Assembly: GCF_001317355.1 (NCBI RefSeq)
Contig: NZ_LKET01000032.1
Span: 62,001 to 126,000 of the forward strand
DNA length: 64,000 bases
Direction: 5' to 3'
DNA from: Oxobacter pfennigii
GTDB lineage: Bacteria > Bacillota > Clostridia > Clostridiales > Oxobacteraceae
The position numbers and the translations under genes are program-made. The notes below the pieces were generated by a model. That model was not told the origin of the DNA. It ran no database searches and was given only the letters and a program-made list of their open reading frames with translations. Numbering within the stretch: the first letter of the stretch is position 1; every line of letters begins with the position of its first letter. Positions 9,047-18,436 of this stretch are shown piece after piece.

Positions 9047-10246
9047 CTATTTACATGCCGCTATTTCCCTGGTTTCCCTTGCGATCATCATCTCCTCGTC
9101 AGTGGGTATTATGAGCACCCTTACCTTTGCGCCAGCTGCACTTATGTCTTCTTTCTTTCCTCTTATCTTGTTTTTTTCCTTATCTATAGTTATTCCCAAA
9201 AACTCCATATCCTCGCATATTTTTTCTCGGGTGGGAATAGAATTTTCACCAATCCCTGCTGTGAACACGATTGTGTCCACACCGCCCATGGCAGCAGCAT
9301 ATGCCCCTATATATTTTTTAACCCTATAACAGAACATTGAAAAAGCCATCTGAGCCCTTTTATTCCCCTCTTTAGCAGCATTTTCTATATCTCTGCTGTC
9401 GCTGCTTACGCCGGAAACTCCCAAAAAACCGGATTTTTTGTTTAAAACATTATTGATTTCAGATATGGTCATGCCTTCTCTTGAAGCAAGATAATCAATT
9501 ATAGCCGGGTCTAAATCTCCCGACCTGGTTCCCATCATCAATCCTTCCAATGGTGTAAAGCCCATGCTTGTATCAACGGATTTTCCGTTTTTTACAGCGG
9601 CAACGCTGGAGCCGTTTCCTAAATGACAGGTTATGATTTTTAATTCATTATAAGGTTTGTTTAACATTTCTGCGGCCTTAATAGATACATATTTATGTGA
9701 AGTACCATGAAAACCGTATTTTCTAATGGAGAATTTTTCGTAATATTCATATGGCAGTGCATACATGTATGAATAATCAGGCATTGTCTGATGGAAAGCA
9801 GTATCAAAGACCGCTGCCATAGGCACATCAGGCATTAAATCCCTGCATGCATTTATACCTATTATATTAGGAGGATTGTGAAGCGGTGCAATTGCAGAGC
9901 ATTCCTTCAGAACATTCATGACAACATCATCTATCAATACCGAACCGGAATATTTTTCTCCTCCATGCACAACTCTGTGACCTACGGCTGTAATCTCATC
10001 CATGCTTTTAATCACTCCATGGTTTTTATCAACAAGAGCTTCAAGCACCAGCTTTACGGCTTCTTTATGGTCCTTCATATCCTTTTCTATTATTATTTTA
10101 TCCATATCTTTAGGCCTGTGGGTTAAAACCGAACCTTCAAGACCTATCCGTTCCACCAAACCTTTGGCTAATACTTCTTCATCAGTCATTTCAATCAATT
10201 GATATTTTAATGATGAGCTTCCGCAGTTTATTACCAATACATTCAT
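9047..10246 (-). CDS. ackA: Acetate kinase
   Basis: Interconverts acetyl phosphate + ADP with acetate + ATP; substrate-level ATP step of acetate fermentation. Starts [16 protein letters not shown], with GHRVVHGGE near residue 83, [14 protein letters not shown], and [10 protein letters not shown]: all ASKHA acetokinase signatures. ATG 10246 is preceded by AAGGAG; an in-frame extension into pta has no support. 399 aa, the family length. It follows pta by 23 bases, so acetyl-CoA to acetate is encoded as one unit. Confidence 0.97.
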   Translation of the reverse strand: MNVLVINCGSSSLKYQLIEMTDEEVLAKGLVERIGLEGSVLTHRPKDMDKIIIEKDMKDHKEAVKLVLEALVDKNHGVIKSMDEITAVGHRVVHGGEKYSGSVLIDDVVMNVLKECSAIAPLHNPPNIIGINACRDLMPDVPMAAVFDTAFHQTMPDYSYMYALPYEYYEKFSIRKYGFHGTSHKYVSIKAAEMLNKPYNELKIITCHLGNGSSVAAVKNGKSVDTSMGFTPLEGLMMGTRSGDLDPAIIDYLASREGMTISEINNVLNKKSGFLGVSGVSSDSRDIENAAKEGNKRAQMAFSMFCYRVKKYIGAYAAAMGGVDTIVFTAGIGENSIPTREKICEDMEFLGITIDKEKNKIRGKKEDISAAGAKVRVLIIPTDEEMMIARETREIAACK

Positions 10247-10269
10247 AGAAGTAACTCCTTTTATTTTTC

Positions 10270-11268
10270 CTATTGATTCTGAGCCTGAACAGCAGTTATG
10301 GCCGTAACATTGACGATATCGTCCGAACTGCATCCCCTTGATAAATCGTTTATAGGCTTTGCAAAACCCTGTGATATAGGTCCTATAGCTTCTGCTCCTG
10401 CCAGTCTTTGAACCAGCTTATAACCTATGTTTCCTGACTGTAAATCAGGGAAAATCAAAATATTGCACTTTCCTGCGACATCGCTGTCAGGAGCTTTAAG
10501 CCTTGCAACAGAAGGAACCAAAGCTGCATCTGCCTGCATCTCTCCATCTATTTCAATGTCGGGGTCCATCTCTTTTACTAAATTTGTAGCATCAACGATT
10601 TTTTCAACCATATCATGCTTTGCACTGCCCTTTGTGGAGAAGGAAAGCATTGCAATGCGAGGTTCAATCCCAATTAATGTTTTTGCCGTCATCGCCGTCG
10701 AAACTGCAATAGATGCAAGTTCCTCAGCATCCGGATCCGGGTTTACGGCGCAGTCAGCAAAAAGCAGCACTCCGCCTTCACCATATTGCTTATCTTTTAA
10801 GACCATGACAAAGGTACTTGATACAACTGAGATTCCCGGCATGGTTTTAATTATCTGCAATGCCGGCCTCAATAAATCACCTGTAGTATTAATAGAGCCT
10901 GCTACCATACCGTCTGCATGGCCTAATTTTACCATCATGGTACCGAAATAAAGGACGTTTTTCATAGTATCATAGGCTTTTTCCCGAGTCATGCCCTTAT
11001 TTTTTCTCAGTTCATAAAAATATTGCACATAATTTTCAAAGTGATCGGATTTTACCGGATCAATAATCTCAGCACCTTCAATACTTACATTGTTTTCTGC
11101 TGCTGTTAGCTTTATCTTATTTTCATCTCCTAAAAGAACTATATCAGCAAGACCTTCTTTTAATATTTTGGAAGTAGCTACAATAACTCTGGGTTCTGTT
11201 CCCTCGGCCAATACTATCTTCTTTATATTAGTTTTTGCTTTTTCCCAAATATTTTTCATAACGTCCAT
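10270..11268 (-). CDS. pta: Phosphate acetyltransferase
   Basis: Converts acetyl-CoA + phosphate to acetyl phosphate, feeding AckA. Single-domain short form (332 aa) lacking the N-terminal DRTGG extension of enteric enzymes. Recognisable by [13 protein letters not shown] near the start, [20 protein letters not shown] and the C-terminal [20 protein letters not shown]. Start [11 protein letters not shown] has a GGAGGTAGTATTAT leader. Confidence 0.97.
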   Translation of the reverse strand: MDVMKNIWEKAKTNIKKIVLAEGTEPRVIVATSKILKEGLADIVLLGDENKIKLTAAENNVSIEGAEIIDPVKSDHFENYVQYFYELRKNKGMTREKAYDTMKNVLYFGTMMVKLGHADGMVAGSINTTGDLLRPALQIIKTMPGISVVSSTFVMVLKDKQYGEGGVLLFADCAVNPDPDAEELASIAVSTAMTAKTLIGIEPRIAMLSFSTKGSAKHDMVEKIVDATNLVKEMDPDIEIDGEMQADAALVPSVARLKAPDSDVAGKCNILIFPDLQSGNIGYKLVQRLAGAEAIGPISQGFAKPINDLSRGCSSDDIVNVTAITAVQAQNQ

Positions 11269-11427
11269 ATAATACTACCTCCATGTGCAAAATTTAACAT
11301 CCAGTAGCAAATAAATAATTTCATAATTATATGATTTGCTTATAAATGAAATATATTTAACTCAATAAATAAAATTTAATTTCATGCTTTAAAATAATAA
11401 TATATAATAATGTATGAGGTGATGATT

Positions 11428-12684
11428 TTGTCAGTACTTGGTTTAATTGTCGAATATAATCCATTACATAATGGCCATATATATCATTTTAATACCTCTT
11501 TGAATATAACACAAGCAAAAAATTCAGTTTGTGTTATAAGCGGTAATTTTGTCCAGCGCGGTGAACCAAGCGTTGTGGACAAATGGGCACGAACTCGCAT
11601 GGCTCTTGAGTCCGGAATAGACCTGGTTATTGAAATACCTGTAATTTATTGCGTACAAAGTGCCGAATTTTTTGCTTATGGCTCCATTTCATTGCTACAG
11701 AGTTTAGGGATAATTGATACAGTTTGCTTCGGCAGTGAAATCGGTGATGTAAAACTGCTTAATAAAATTGCAAATATTATAAGTACCGAGCCTTATGAAT
11801 ATAAAAAATATTTAAAGCAGGAATTAACTTCTGGAAAATCCTTTGCTCAATCAAGGGCCAATGCACTGCTTAAATATTTATCAAAGAATGATACTGACCA
11901 CTTGGATTATAATATGCTTAATTCTATGCTTCAATCCTCCAATAATATATTGGGACTGGAATATATAAAATGGCTCATAAGGCTTAACAGTTCCATACGG
12001 CCTGTTACAATAAAAAGATTGTCTTCTAATTATAATGATACTATTCTTATTGACAATTTATCAAGTGCTACAGCTATAAGAAAATCGTTAAAATTAGGAC
12101 AATTTGACCTTTTATCAAGCCAGTTGCCTGACTCTTCATATGAAATACTTAAAAGGCAGTTTGAAACAGATAAAGGCCCTGTATTCTTTGAAGATTTTTG
12201 TCAGTCCATTTTATATATTTTACGCAGAATGAGCCTAAGAGAAATATCCGAAATAATGGATGTAAACGAAGGCTTAGAGCACAAAATAAAAAAGGCCGCT
12301 ATTAGCAGCTGCACATTAGAAGAGCTTATTTCAGATATCAAATCCAAAAGGTATACCGAAACCAGAATCGGACGCATTCTTATTCATTCCCTATTAGGCT
12401 TAACAAGAGATCAATTATTACGCCTTAAGGAGGCAGGTGGCCCTCAGTATATAAGAGTCCTTGGCTTTTCCGAAAAAGGAAAAGAGCTTCTCCACCGAAT
12501 GAAGAAGACTTGTACCTTGCCTATAATAACTAATACAGCTGATTACAAAAGATATGACAATAAATATCTCCATGAAATGATTGAGCTTGATATCAGGGCT
12601 ACGGATATCTATAACACAGTACATAAAAATCCCCATTTAAGAAAAGGCGGAATGGATTTTTACAAGAAGCCTGAGATGCTATAA
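11428..12684 (+). CDS. tmcAL: tRNA(Met) cytidine acetate ligase (YlbM family)
   Basis: Nucleotidyltransferase-fold enzyme that, in Bacillus, acetylates the wobble cytidine of elongator tRNA-Met using acetate and ATP. It begins GLIVEYNPLHNGHIYH with the HxGH-type nucleotide motif (HNGH) and has SGNFVQRGEPSVVDKWARTR near residue 35, both diagnostic. TTG 11428 is my start: GAGGTG is 6 bases upstream and it places the GLIVEYNP motif where homologues have it; an upstream ATG at 11410 would extend by six residues. About 418 aa. Its neighbourhood (patatin gene, ylbJ, coaD, rsmD, yceD, rpmF) matches the Bacillus ylb cluster. Acetate as substrate fits the adjacent ackA-pta pair. Confidence 0.92.
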   Translation: MSVLGLIVEYNPLHNGHIYHFNTSLNITQAKNSVCVISGNFVQRGEPSVVDKWARTRMALESGIDLVIEIPVIYCVQSAEFFAYGSISLLQSLGIIDTVCFGSEIGDVKLLNKIANIISTEPYEYKKYLKQELTSGKSFAQSRANALLKYLSKNDTDHLDYNMLNSMLQSSNNILGLEYIKWLIRLNSSIRPVTIKRLSSNYNDTILIDNLSSATAIRKSLKLGQFDLLSSQLPDSSYEILKRQFETDKGPVFFEDFCQSILYILRRMSLREISEIMDVNEGLEHKIKKAAISSCTLEELISDIKSKRYTETRIGRILIHSLLGLTRDQLLRLKEAGGPQYIRVLGFSEKGKELLHRMKKTCTLPIITNTADYKRYDNKYLHEMIELDIRATDIYNTVHKNPHLRKGGMDFYKKPEML

Positions 12685-12703
12685 TTTATCTCAGGCTTTT
12701 TAT
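12670..12703. terminator. Bidirectional terminator between tmcAL and small membrane gene
   Basis: CCTGAGAT (12670-12677) and ATCTCAGG (12688-12695) form an 8-bp stem followed by CTTTTT on the plus strand. The tmcAL stop codon lies in the loop; the convergent minus-strand gene ends at 12700. Confidence 0.8.
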
Positions 12704-12888
12704 ATATTTTTATTTTCATCTATTTTTTTAATAATATCACGTGCAGCTTCTGCTACAACACTGGTCAAAATAGCAATAGCGCATAATATAACCTTGGTGT
12801 TTTCATCTCCACCCGGAATTATCGTTGAAAATATAATTGAAAATAAAATTGTGGCTAAAAATACTCCTATAAACCGAATTTCTCTCAA
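12700..12888 (-). CDS. Small two-segment membrane protein, unrecognised
   Basis: 62 aa with two hydrophobic stretches (GVFLATILFSIIFSTII and VILCAIAILTSVVAEAA) and a charged C-terminus (DIIKKIDENKNI). The start is inferred as TTG 12888 because GGAGGTGAT is 7 bases upstream. No family recognised; function unknown. The good ribosome site and terminator-sharing end argue that it is real. Confidence 0.6.
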   Translation of the reverse strand: MREIRFIGVFLATILFSIIFSTIIPGGDENTKVILCAIAILTSVVAEAARDIIKKIDENKNI

Positions 12889-13024
12889 AAATATCACCTC
12901 CAAAAAATGTATTATTTCCATAAGCTTCCATGCCTATAAGTATACTATATCTTTACTAAATGACTAAGTACAGATTTTATACATGATTAACGATTTCTTT
13001 TACTTCTGCAACCGGCGTTTACTG

Positions 13025-13216
13025 TTATTCCTTGAAAGCGTTATAGTATACCAACGAAGCTATAACAAAGATGATAGTGCTTGTGATAGTATATATATCT
13101 AAAGAATAAACATGTATTTGATTTACCGCATTTAATATAATTCCTGTCAGATTACCCAAGGGAATAGAGAGTATCAAGCATATTATAGTGATTATTCCTG
13201 CCTTTCTCTTATTCAT
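13025..13216 (-). CDS. Small two-segment membrane protein, unrecognised
   Basis: 63 aa, start ATG 13216 with AGGAGG 10 bases upstream. Two hydrophobic spans (GIITIICLILSIPLGNLTGI and ITSTIIFVIASLVYY) separated by a short polar linker and preceded by a basic N-terminus MNKRKAG, suggesting the N-terminus stays inside. Function unknown; separate transcript or co-transcribed with the next minus-strand ORF. Confidence 0.6.
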   Translation of the reverse strand: MNKRKAGIITIICLILSIPLGNLTGIILNAVNQIHVYSLDIYTITSTIIFVIASLVYYNAFKE

Positions 13217-13316
13217 AATCAAATACCTCCTAAATTTTACTGTACTATATATAAGAGTGTAAAACGTAAAAAAAGTTTATAAAAGAATTATTTTTTTAAA
13301 ATTAGTTATTACTTAC

Positions 13317-13460
13317 TTACCGCACTCCAACACGCAGGTGCCCATCAATACATTGGAACCAATATAAACTTGAGTAAATACGTCGGGTATAGATATGATT
13401 TAGATCCTTTGTCAAACAGCTTCTATCCATTTGTCAAATTTGCGGTAACAGTTCTGAAGT
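13317..13460 (-). pseudogene. Decayed fragment of a patatin-like phospholipase gene
   Basis: About 145 bases align to an internal part (about 14228-14397) of the intact patatin-like gene just downstream. On the minus strand it reads FRTVTANLTNG-stop-K-LFDKG, against FRAVATNLTSGEKLVFDKG in the intact copy; it then has a deletion of about 24 bases and shifts frame, but the nucleotide match continues through GTATTTACTC to TTGGAGTGC. An in-frame stop, deletion and missing ends show that it cannot make protein. Probably the remnant of a tandem duplication. Confidence 0.8.
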
Positions 13461-13588
13461 GCTACGATGTAATTTATCTAAAGATTTAATAAATTTTTTA
13501 CATGCACTTTACTAACTGTTTTACTCAAAATATATGTTAAAATAAGGTAAGGCTATTAATTTTCACAATAAACTAAGGGGTTGGTATA

Positions 13589-13807
13589 ATGTTTAAAAGT
13601 GGATTAAAATTGCTGTTTGGTGCTTTAACTAAAATGACCTTTGTAATTATTGCATATGAGTTTTATTTTCGCTATGCTATGATTAATGGCGGCATAGGTA
13701 AAGCCTCGGTATTTGATGCTATACATCCAATTATCAAATTTATTATTGTTACTGAAATATTGATTTCAGTATTACTGATCATCATTGGAGCAAAAAGAAT
13801 TCAATAA
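13589..13807 (+). CDS. Small two-segment membrane protein, unrecognised
   Basis: 72 aa with two hydrophobic spans (MTFVIIAYEFYF and FIIVTEILISVLLIIIGA) and a basic C-terminal KRIQ. A GGGG tract lies 7 bases before the ATG. No family recognised. Isolated between the patatin remnant and the intact patatin gene, transcribed opposite to both, so it may be a separate small unit; moderate doubt that it is expressed. Confidence 0.5.
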   Translation: MFKSGLKLLFGALTKMTFVIIAYEFYFRYAMINGGIGKASVFDAIHPIIKFIIVTEILISVLLIIIGAKRIQ

Positions 13808-13882
13808 ATCCTTGATATGCTAAGTTTTTTATTGTAAACTAATCTTTTATTCTTACAGCGCTATTAAAAATATATAACATAT

Positions 13883-13916
13883 AAAGCCTCCAAAATCAAC
13901 CTGATCCGGAGGCTTT
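13883..13916 (-). terminator. Probable terminator after the patatin-like gene
   Basis: AAAGCCTCC (13883-13891) pairs with GGAGGCTTT (13908-13916) across a 16-base loop, 9 bases past the gene's stop. The following tract is AT-rich rather than a pure T run. Confidence 0.6.
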
Positions 13917-13925
13917 AAAAATACT

Positions 13926-14714
13926 TCATGCAGTTTTACAAATTTTACTTTCTATAATATCCTTAATAACAGGTATGGCTTCCTTTGTGACTTCGTATGC
14001 CTCATTGGAGCATTCGTCAACCTGGTCAAATCTTGTGGGGTCGATATCTTTCAAGTATGGTTTAATTAAAAAGTCTGCATCTATTATTTGAGTTTTCAAT
14101 AGCTCTTTTTGCATTAAATCAATGGATTTGAAAATCACATCAAAGATGCTGCTGGTCTTTCCTTTCAGAGAAGAAAAACCCACATCCACACCAATTACTA
14201 TATCTGCACCCATGTCCCTTGCCGTGCTTACCGGCACTCGCTCCAGTATGCATCCGTCCACCAAAACATTATCATCCATGTAAATTGGAGTAAATACGCC
14301 GGGTATGGATATACTAGCTCTTACTGCTTTATAAATCAATCCTTTATCAAAAACCAGCTTCTCGCCGCTGGTAAGGTTTGTGGCAACAGCTCTGAAGGGT
14401 ATTTTAAGGTCTTCAATCCGCATATTTTTAGTGAGCAGCTTTATGAGTGACTCTATTTTACCGCCCTTTACAAAACCTATTTTGGGGACAGATAAATCAA
14501 GGAGATTTTTCATAGGGATGCCGCGGGCGATTTGCTCCATCACCTTAATATCCACACCGCAGCAATATAGGGCACCTACAAGAGCTCCGGCGCTCGTACC
14601 TGCCACCATGTCTATTGGTATATTATTTTCAATCAAGCCCTTTATAACGCCTATATGGGCGAGTCCTCTTGATGCGCCGGCACCTAAGGCTAGAGCAACT
14701 TTAGGTCTTTTCAT
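13926..14714 (-). CDS. Patatin-like phospholipase (RssA/YlbK type)
   Basis: Predicted serine acyl hydrolase, 262 aa. Oxyanion motif ALGAGASRGLAHIGV at residues 8-22, nucleophile motif GTSAG near 40 and the catalytic aspartate in LVDGCILERVPV near 150 form the Ser-Asp dyad of patatins. In Bacillus a homologue (ylbK) lies beside ylbJ, as here, suggesting an old conserved neighbourhood. The true lipid substrate is not known. A decayed second copy lies about 450 bases downstream and a palindromic repeat lies just upstream of the start. Confidence 0.9.
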   Translation of the reverse strand: MKRPKVALALGAGASRGLAHIGVIKGLIENNIPIDMVAGTSAGALVGALYCCGVDIKVMEQIARGIPMKNLLDLSVPKIGFVKGGKIESLIKLLTKNMRIEDLKIPFRAVATNLTSGEKLVFDKGLIYKAVRASISIPGVFTPIYMDDNVLVDGCILERVPVSTARDMGADIVIGVDVGFSSLKGKTSSIFDVIFKSIDLMQKELLKTQIIDADFLIKPYLKDIDPTRFDQVDECSNEAYEVTKEAIPVIKDIIESKICKTA

Positions 14715-14740
14715 TGAACCACTCCTAGTAAAATGTTTAT

Positions 14741-14797
14741 GGGCACCTCCTTCTCTTTTCGAGAAGTTAACCTGCGGAAGGTCGAAGGAATGCCCCC
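14741..14797. repeat. Palindromic intergenic repeat, copy A
   Basis: A 57-bp imperfect palindrome: the ends GGGCA..TCCTT and AAGGAATGCCC are inverted, with an inner CTTTTCGAGAAG hairpin. It shares its plan and much sequence (CCTTCTCTT, GAGA.G.T.AACCTG, CCCCAACTTATA) with copies near 30659 and 31504. It lies between the divergent patatin-like gene and ylbJ. Confidence 0.75.
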
Positions 14798-14865
14798 AAC
14801 TTATATCATAATAATGAATTATTTAAATATAATGTAGTGTTAATATATTTTGGGATTGGAGAATC

Positions 14866-16152
14866 ATGTTTTATTTACTTTTAGGCATAATAATTCTTAT
14901 ACTTTTATTGATATATGCATATGTGAAGGAATTTGCCATACAATATTCGCTGCTTAATAAAATTTTATTGTGCTTTGGCATTATCATATTTACTCTGGCA
15001 ATTATAATGTATCCCGGGGAATCCTTTAAGGCGGCATTGGATGGGCTGAATCTATGGTTCAACATTGTATTTCCTTCTCTCCTGCCTTTCTTTATTGGCT
15101 CGGAATTACTCATCAATTTAGGTGTGGTTGGATTTATAGGTACGCTATTAGAGCCCGTCATGAGGCCAATTTTTAATGTTCCCGGCAGCGGCTCTTTTGC
15201 ATTTATAATGAGTGTTACCTCGGGTTATCCAGTGGGCTCTAAAATAGTAGCTCAGCTTTATAACAACAAAATGTGCAATAAAAGCGAGGCTCAAAGACTG
15301 CTATCTTTTTGCAGCACATCAGGGCCATTGTATGTAATAGGTGCGGTTGCCATAGGAATGCTAAACATGAAAGAATACGGGTCATTGATTATATCCGCCC
15401 ATTATCTTGGAGCTTTAAGCGTAGGATTGCTTTTCAGGTTTTACAAAAAAAATGACAGGACAAAAGTCCCGCCTCAATCAGGTTACATAAAACGCGCATT
15501 TTTAAATTTAAAACATACACTTTCAAATGAAAAACGCCCTTTTGGCCAACTCTTAAGCGAGTCGGTCAGAAATTCCGTAAATTCCATGCTGTTAATTGGC
15601 GGCTTTATTGTATTATTTTCAGTGATAATACGCCTTTTGACAAGCTCAGGCATAATATCTATAATTTCAGATTTAATGCATATGCTGCTTGGCTTTACGG
15701 GAACTTCAAAATCTTTTCTGCAGTCTGCAGCCTCCGGATTTTTTGAAATAACCGTTGGCTGTAAATTAATTGCTTCAGCAAATGCCATGGTTAATTTAAA
15801 AATATTGGCCATCTGCACCGTAATATCCTGGAGCGGATTATCTGTCCATGCGCAGGTTGCAGGTATGATAAGCAGCACAGATCTTGATATGAAAATATAT
15901 GTACTATGCAAAATGCTTCACGGGCTGTTTTCCGGACTTTATGCTTATATATTGCTGGGAATATGGGATAAAAACAATGTATCTCAAGTGTTATCAGTGT
16001 TTTCCGATAGACTTAACACATTCGAAAATATTAGCTTTTTATCCAGACTGTTTGTTTCATCAGGTCAATTTGCCCTTATCCTTCTCTTTGTAATAAGTGT
16101 ATCACTTGTATACGCAATAGTCAGGAAAATATATTCGGCTGTTAACCGCTGA
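14866..16152 (+). CDS. ylbJ: Sporulation integral membrane protein YlbJ
   Basis: Polytopic membrane protein, 428 aa, with about nine hydrophobic segments. Family features include NIVFPSLLPFFIGSELLINLG near residues 65-85, the nucleoside-recognition-type SGYPVGSKIVAQLY, and CSTSGPLYVIGAV. In Bacillus YlbJ is a sigma-E-dependent protein required for heat-resistant spores; its transport substrate is not settled. Preceded by TTGGAGA. Its last 11 bases overlap the 3' end of the convergent gene. Confidence 0.9.
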   Translation: MFYLLLGIIILILLLIYAYVKEFAIQYSLLNKILLCFGIIIFTLAIIMYPGESFKAALDGLNLWFNIVFPSLLPFFIGSELLINLGVVGFIGTLLEPVMRPIFNVPGSGSFAFIMSVTSGYPVGSKIVAQLYNNKMCNKSEAQRLLSFCSTSGPLYVIGAVAIGMLNMKEYGSLIISAHYLGALSVGLLFRFYKKNDRTKVPPQSGYIKRAFLNLKHTLSNEKRPFGQLLSESVRNSVNSMLLIGGFIVLFSVIIRLLTSSGIISIISDLMHMLLGFTGTSKSFLQSAASGFFEITVGCKLIASANAMVNLKILAICTVISWSGLSVHAQVAGMISSTDLDMKIYVLCKMLHGLFSGLYAYILLGIWDKNNVSQVLSVFSDRLNTFENISFLSRLFVSSGQFALILLFVISVSLVYAIVRKIYSAVNR

Positions 16153-16702
16153 TTTTCTTTAGTTCTTTTATGTTTTCACGTACTTCATCCAATTTATTGT
16201 TTATTTCATTTTCTACCATTTGAATGAGATTAATTACATCTTTATCTATAATGGACAGCATTTGCCTTGTTTCTGTCTGGAGTTTCTGAGATAGCTCCCT
16301 CCCATTGTTGTCCAGCTTCTTTTCAAGGTTGGCCAAAAGCTGGTCGGCATATTCCTTGGCTCCCAATCTTATTTCTTTTGCATTTTTTTGAGCGCTATTA
16401 ATAATCTCAGCCGCCCTTTTTGTTGCTTCCACAGTTATGTCATGCTGTTCTATCTCTTGCTTAACCCTCAGATCAGCTTCCTTGAAAACTGTTTCTGCCT
16501 GCCTTTGAGCATCGATTAATATTCTCTGCTTCTCCTGGGTAATCCACTGGGCTTGCTTAAAATCATCCGGCAGCCTCAGCCTTATTTCCTTAAGCATGTC
16601 CATCACGTCTTCTTTGTTAAGTATGATTTTCCCTGCCAATGGTATGGAAGTACTGTTTTCAATAATATCCTCCAGCTGATCAATCAATTCAAGAACATCC
16701 AT
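16142..16702 (-). CDS. Coiled-coil protein resembling ATP synthase b subunit/DivIVA stalks
   Basis: 186 aa, almost wholly charged and helical, with long heptad-rich stretches (residues about 55-180) and AEIINSAQKNAKEIRLGAKE, the alanine/glutamate pattern that makes automated tools call it ATPase subunit b. It has no N-terminal membrane anchor, so a real F0 b subunit is unlikely. It abuts coaD (1-base gap) and is probably co-transcribed with rsmD-coaD. Function unknown; similar genes sit beside coaD in other Clostridia. Confidence 0.8.
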   Translation of the reverse strand: MDVLELIDQLEDIIENSTSIPLAGKIILNKEDVMDMLKEIRLRLPDDFKQAQWITQEKQRILIDAQRQAETVFKEADLRVKQEIEQHDITVEATKRAAEIINSAQKNAKEIRLGAKEYADQLLANLEKKLDNNGRELSQKLQTETRQMLSIIDKDVINLIQMVENEINNKLDEVRENIKELKKISG

Positions 16703-17200
16703 TTATTTCACCTCATTTTTTAATGTTGTTTTTTTAAGCACGCCGGTTACTATACTATCCGGCACCAAATCCTTGATGCACCCTCCGAACATGGCTATCT
16801 GCTTAACGGCACTGGAGCTTAAATATGAGTATTTATTATTTGTCATCATAAATAAAGTCTCCACCTCAGGATTAAGTTTGTTATTCATAAGAGCCATCTG
16901 AAACTCATATTCAAAATCTGAAACTGCCCTCAAGCCTTTTATAATTATTTTAACATTTTTAGCATTCATGTAGTGAATCAGGAGGCCGGAAAAACAATCT
17001 ATCTCTACGTTTTTTATGCCTTTGGTGACATCTTTTAGCATGGCCACCCTTTCTTCCTTTGTAAACATGGGGTTTTTTTGAGGATTTTCCAAAACGGCCA
17101 CTATTACCTTATCGAATATATTAGCCGAACGATATATTATATCAAGATGCCCGTTTGTGACCGGGTCAAAACTTCCGGGATATATCACTGCCTTTTCCAT
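16703..17200 (-). CDS. coaD: Phosphopantetheine adenylyltransferase
   Basis: Penultimate step of coenzyme A synthesis: ATP + 4'-phosphopantetheine to dephospho-CoA. [16 protein letters not shown] at residues 7-22 has the T/HxGH nucleotidyl-transferase motif, and [19 protein letters not shown] near 122-140 is the ISSS/TxxR-type loop. 165 aa is typical. It follows rsmD by 2 bases, the conserved rsmD-coaD pair. Confidence 0.97.
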   Translation of the reverse strand: MEKAVIYPGSFDPVTNGHLDIIYRSANIFDKVIVAVLENPQKNPMFTKEERVAMLKDVTKGIKNVEIDCFSGLLIHYMNAKNVKIIIKGLRAVSDFEYEFQMALMNNKLNPEVETLFMMTNNKYSYLSSSAVKQIAMFGGCIKDLVPDSIVTGVLKKTTLKNEVK

Positions 17201-17202
17201 AT

Positions 17203-17760
17203 CTATTCCTCCATATTCTTATAAAAAGAAACTGTGGTATCTCCATAAGTTGAACTTTTAATTAAAGCTAAGTGTTTTATTCTATGGGGGATTTCATCCT
17301 TATTATCATGTTCAGCTATGATAATACCGTCCTTTAAAAGAATGCCGCTATCCATTATTTTGTTTAAAATTTCAGGGATTATATCCTTATGATATGGCGG
17401 ATCTATAAATATTATATCAAACTGTTGTCCCTTTTTGTCTAAAATATCGATAGCACTGAAGGCATCATTACTATATATATAGCACAAATCGTCATATTTC
17501 AATAGCCTTACATTTTCTTTTATTATATTTATAGCTTCTCTGCTCTTATCTATGAAAACTGAACTTTGTGCCCCGCGGCTTAAAGCTTCAAGTCCTAAGT
17601 TTCCGGTGCCTGCAAAAAGGTCTAAAACCTTTGCATCGATTATGCTGCTGCCCAGTATATTAAATATTGAGCCCTTTACCTTGTCGGATGTAGGCCTGGT
17701 TTCTGTGCCATTAGGTGTATTGAGCTTTCTTCCTTTTGCATCTCCTGCAATTATACGCAA
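17203..17760 (-). CDS. rsmD: 16S rRNA (guanine966-N2)-methyltransferase
   Basis: SAM-dependent rRNA methyltransferase, 185 aa. It starts [16 protein letters not shown], continues with [15 protein letters not shown], the SAM loop [20 protein letters not shown] and the catalytic IFIDPPYH. First gene of the rsmD-coaD-coiled-coil operon. Confidence 0.96.
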   Translation of the reverse strand: MRIIAGDAKGRKLNTPNGTETRPTSDKVKGSIFNILGSSIIDAKVLDLFAGTGNLGLEALSRGAQSSVFIDKSREAINIIKENVRLLKYDDLCYIYSNDAFSAIDILDKKGQQFDIIFIDPPYHKDIIPEILNKIMDSGILLKDGIIIAEHDNKDEIPHRIKHLALIKSSTYGDTTVSFYKNMEE

Positions 17761-17890
17761 GAATTAAACCTCCATCGTTTTTAAAAAATTTGCATTTTTA
17801 TACCTTTAAATTTTAGCATATTTAAGCATTTATAGAAAGCAATATCGAATTTGCCAATCCTTAATGTATATTATTGTGGATTTAACTATC

Positions 17891-18058
17891 TTGATATATG
17901 TAAAAAATGAAATATATTTTTATTTTTGTTGTATAAACGCCTGATCTTTTGTGCACAATATTGATATAAAGTAATTAAATTCCCCATAGAGCTCTTCCTT
18001 CAATTTCTCCTCTTCCTATACTGGTGAAGCAGTTCACCAGTATTATTTTTTTTTATTG
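17891..18058 (+). ncRNA. Candidate small RNA with own promoter and terminator
   Basis: The plus strand has -35 TTGATA (17891-17896), a 16-base spacer and -10 TATATT (17913-17918), then about 100 bases without a usable ORF, and a strong terminator: a perfect 10-bp stem TACTGGTGAA/TTCACCAGTA (18019-18042) followed by TTATTTTTTTTTATTG. The next plus-strand gene is nearly 5 kb away, so this terminator belongs to no annotated gene. Just before it lies a pyrimidine-rich stretch with TTTCTCCTCTTCC that could pair with Shine-Dalgarno sites. Inferred; no family recognised. Confidence 0.4.
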
Positions 18059-18085
18059 TTTTTTAAATAGCGCTGTTATTATGTA

Positions 18086-18118
18086 AGGGCTGTATCTTAA
18101 GACACAGCCCTCTTTTCT
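18086..18118. terminator. Palindromic terminator near the SASP gene
   Basis: AGGGCTGT (18086-18093) and ACAGCCCT (18104-18111) flank TATCTTAAGACA-like inner pairs, giving a nearly complete 26-base palindrome. It follows the SASP stop (18129) on the minus strand, but the T-rich tail (CTTTTCTT) is on the plus side, so either direction is possible. Confidence 0.55.
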
Positions 18119-18128
18119 TAAACTATTT

Positions 18129-18329
18129 TTACTTATTGTTTGCGAGGCTTCTTTCATAGGCTTCTATCATCTTTTTAACCATATTGCCGCCTATTCTGCC
18201 TGCATCTCGTGATAATATATCTCCATTATAACCATCTTTTAAATCAACTCCAACTTCCCTGGCTACCTCAAATTTCATCTTGTCTAAACCACTGCTGGCT
18301 TCAGGAACTACATGATTGTTCCTTGACAT
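18129..18329 (-). CDS. Small acid-soluble spore protein, alpha/beta type
   Basis: 66-aa DNA-binding spore protein that coats forespore DNA and protects it. KMKFEVAREVGVDL contains the germination-protease cleavage region and GRIGGNMVKKMIEAYERSL is the conserved C-terminal motif of alpha/beta SASPs. AGGAGG lies 8 bases before the ATG. Monocistronic. Expected to be under sigma-G; I could not define a convincing promoter. Confidence 0.95.
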   Translation of the reverse strand: MSRNNHVVPEASSGLDKMKFEVAREVGVDLKDGYNGDILSRDAGRIGGNMVKKMIEAYERSLANNK

Positions 18330-18436
18330 TAAGGTTCACCTCCTGTTGTAGTTGCATTATTAATTTATCCACTCGATTATTTTTATATACTCCGTCAACC
18401 CCATTAATTATTTACATAAAATACAGATTTTAAAAG

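Noticed and set aside
16142-16702. True F0 ATP synthase subunit b
   Set aside because: No membrane anchor and no other atp genes nearby; likely only a coiled-coil resemblance.
18330-18436. Sigma-G promoter for the SASP gene
   Set aside because: Expected, but no pair of elements stood out from the AT-rich background.
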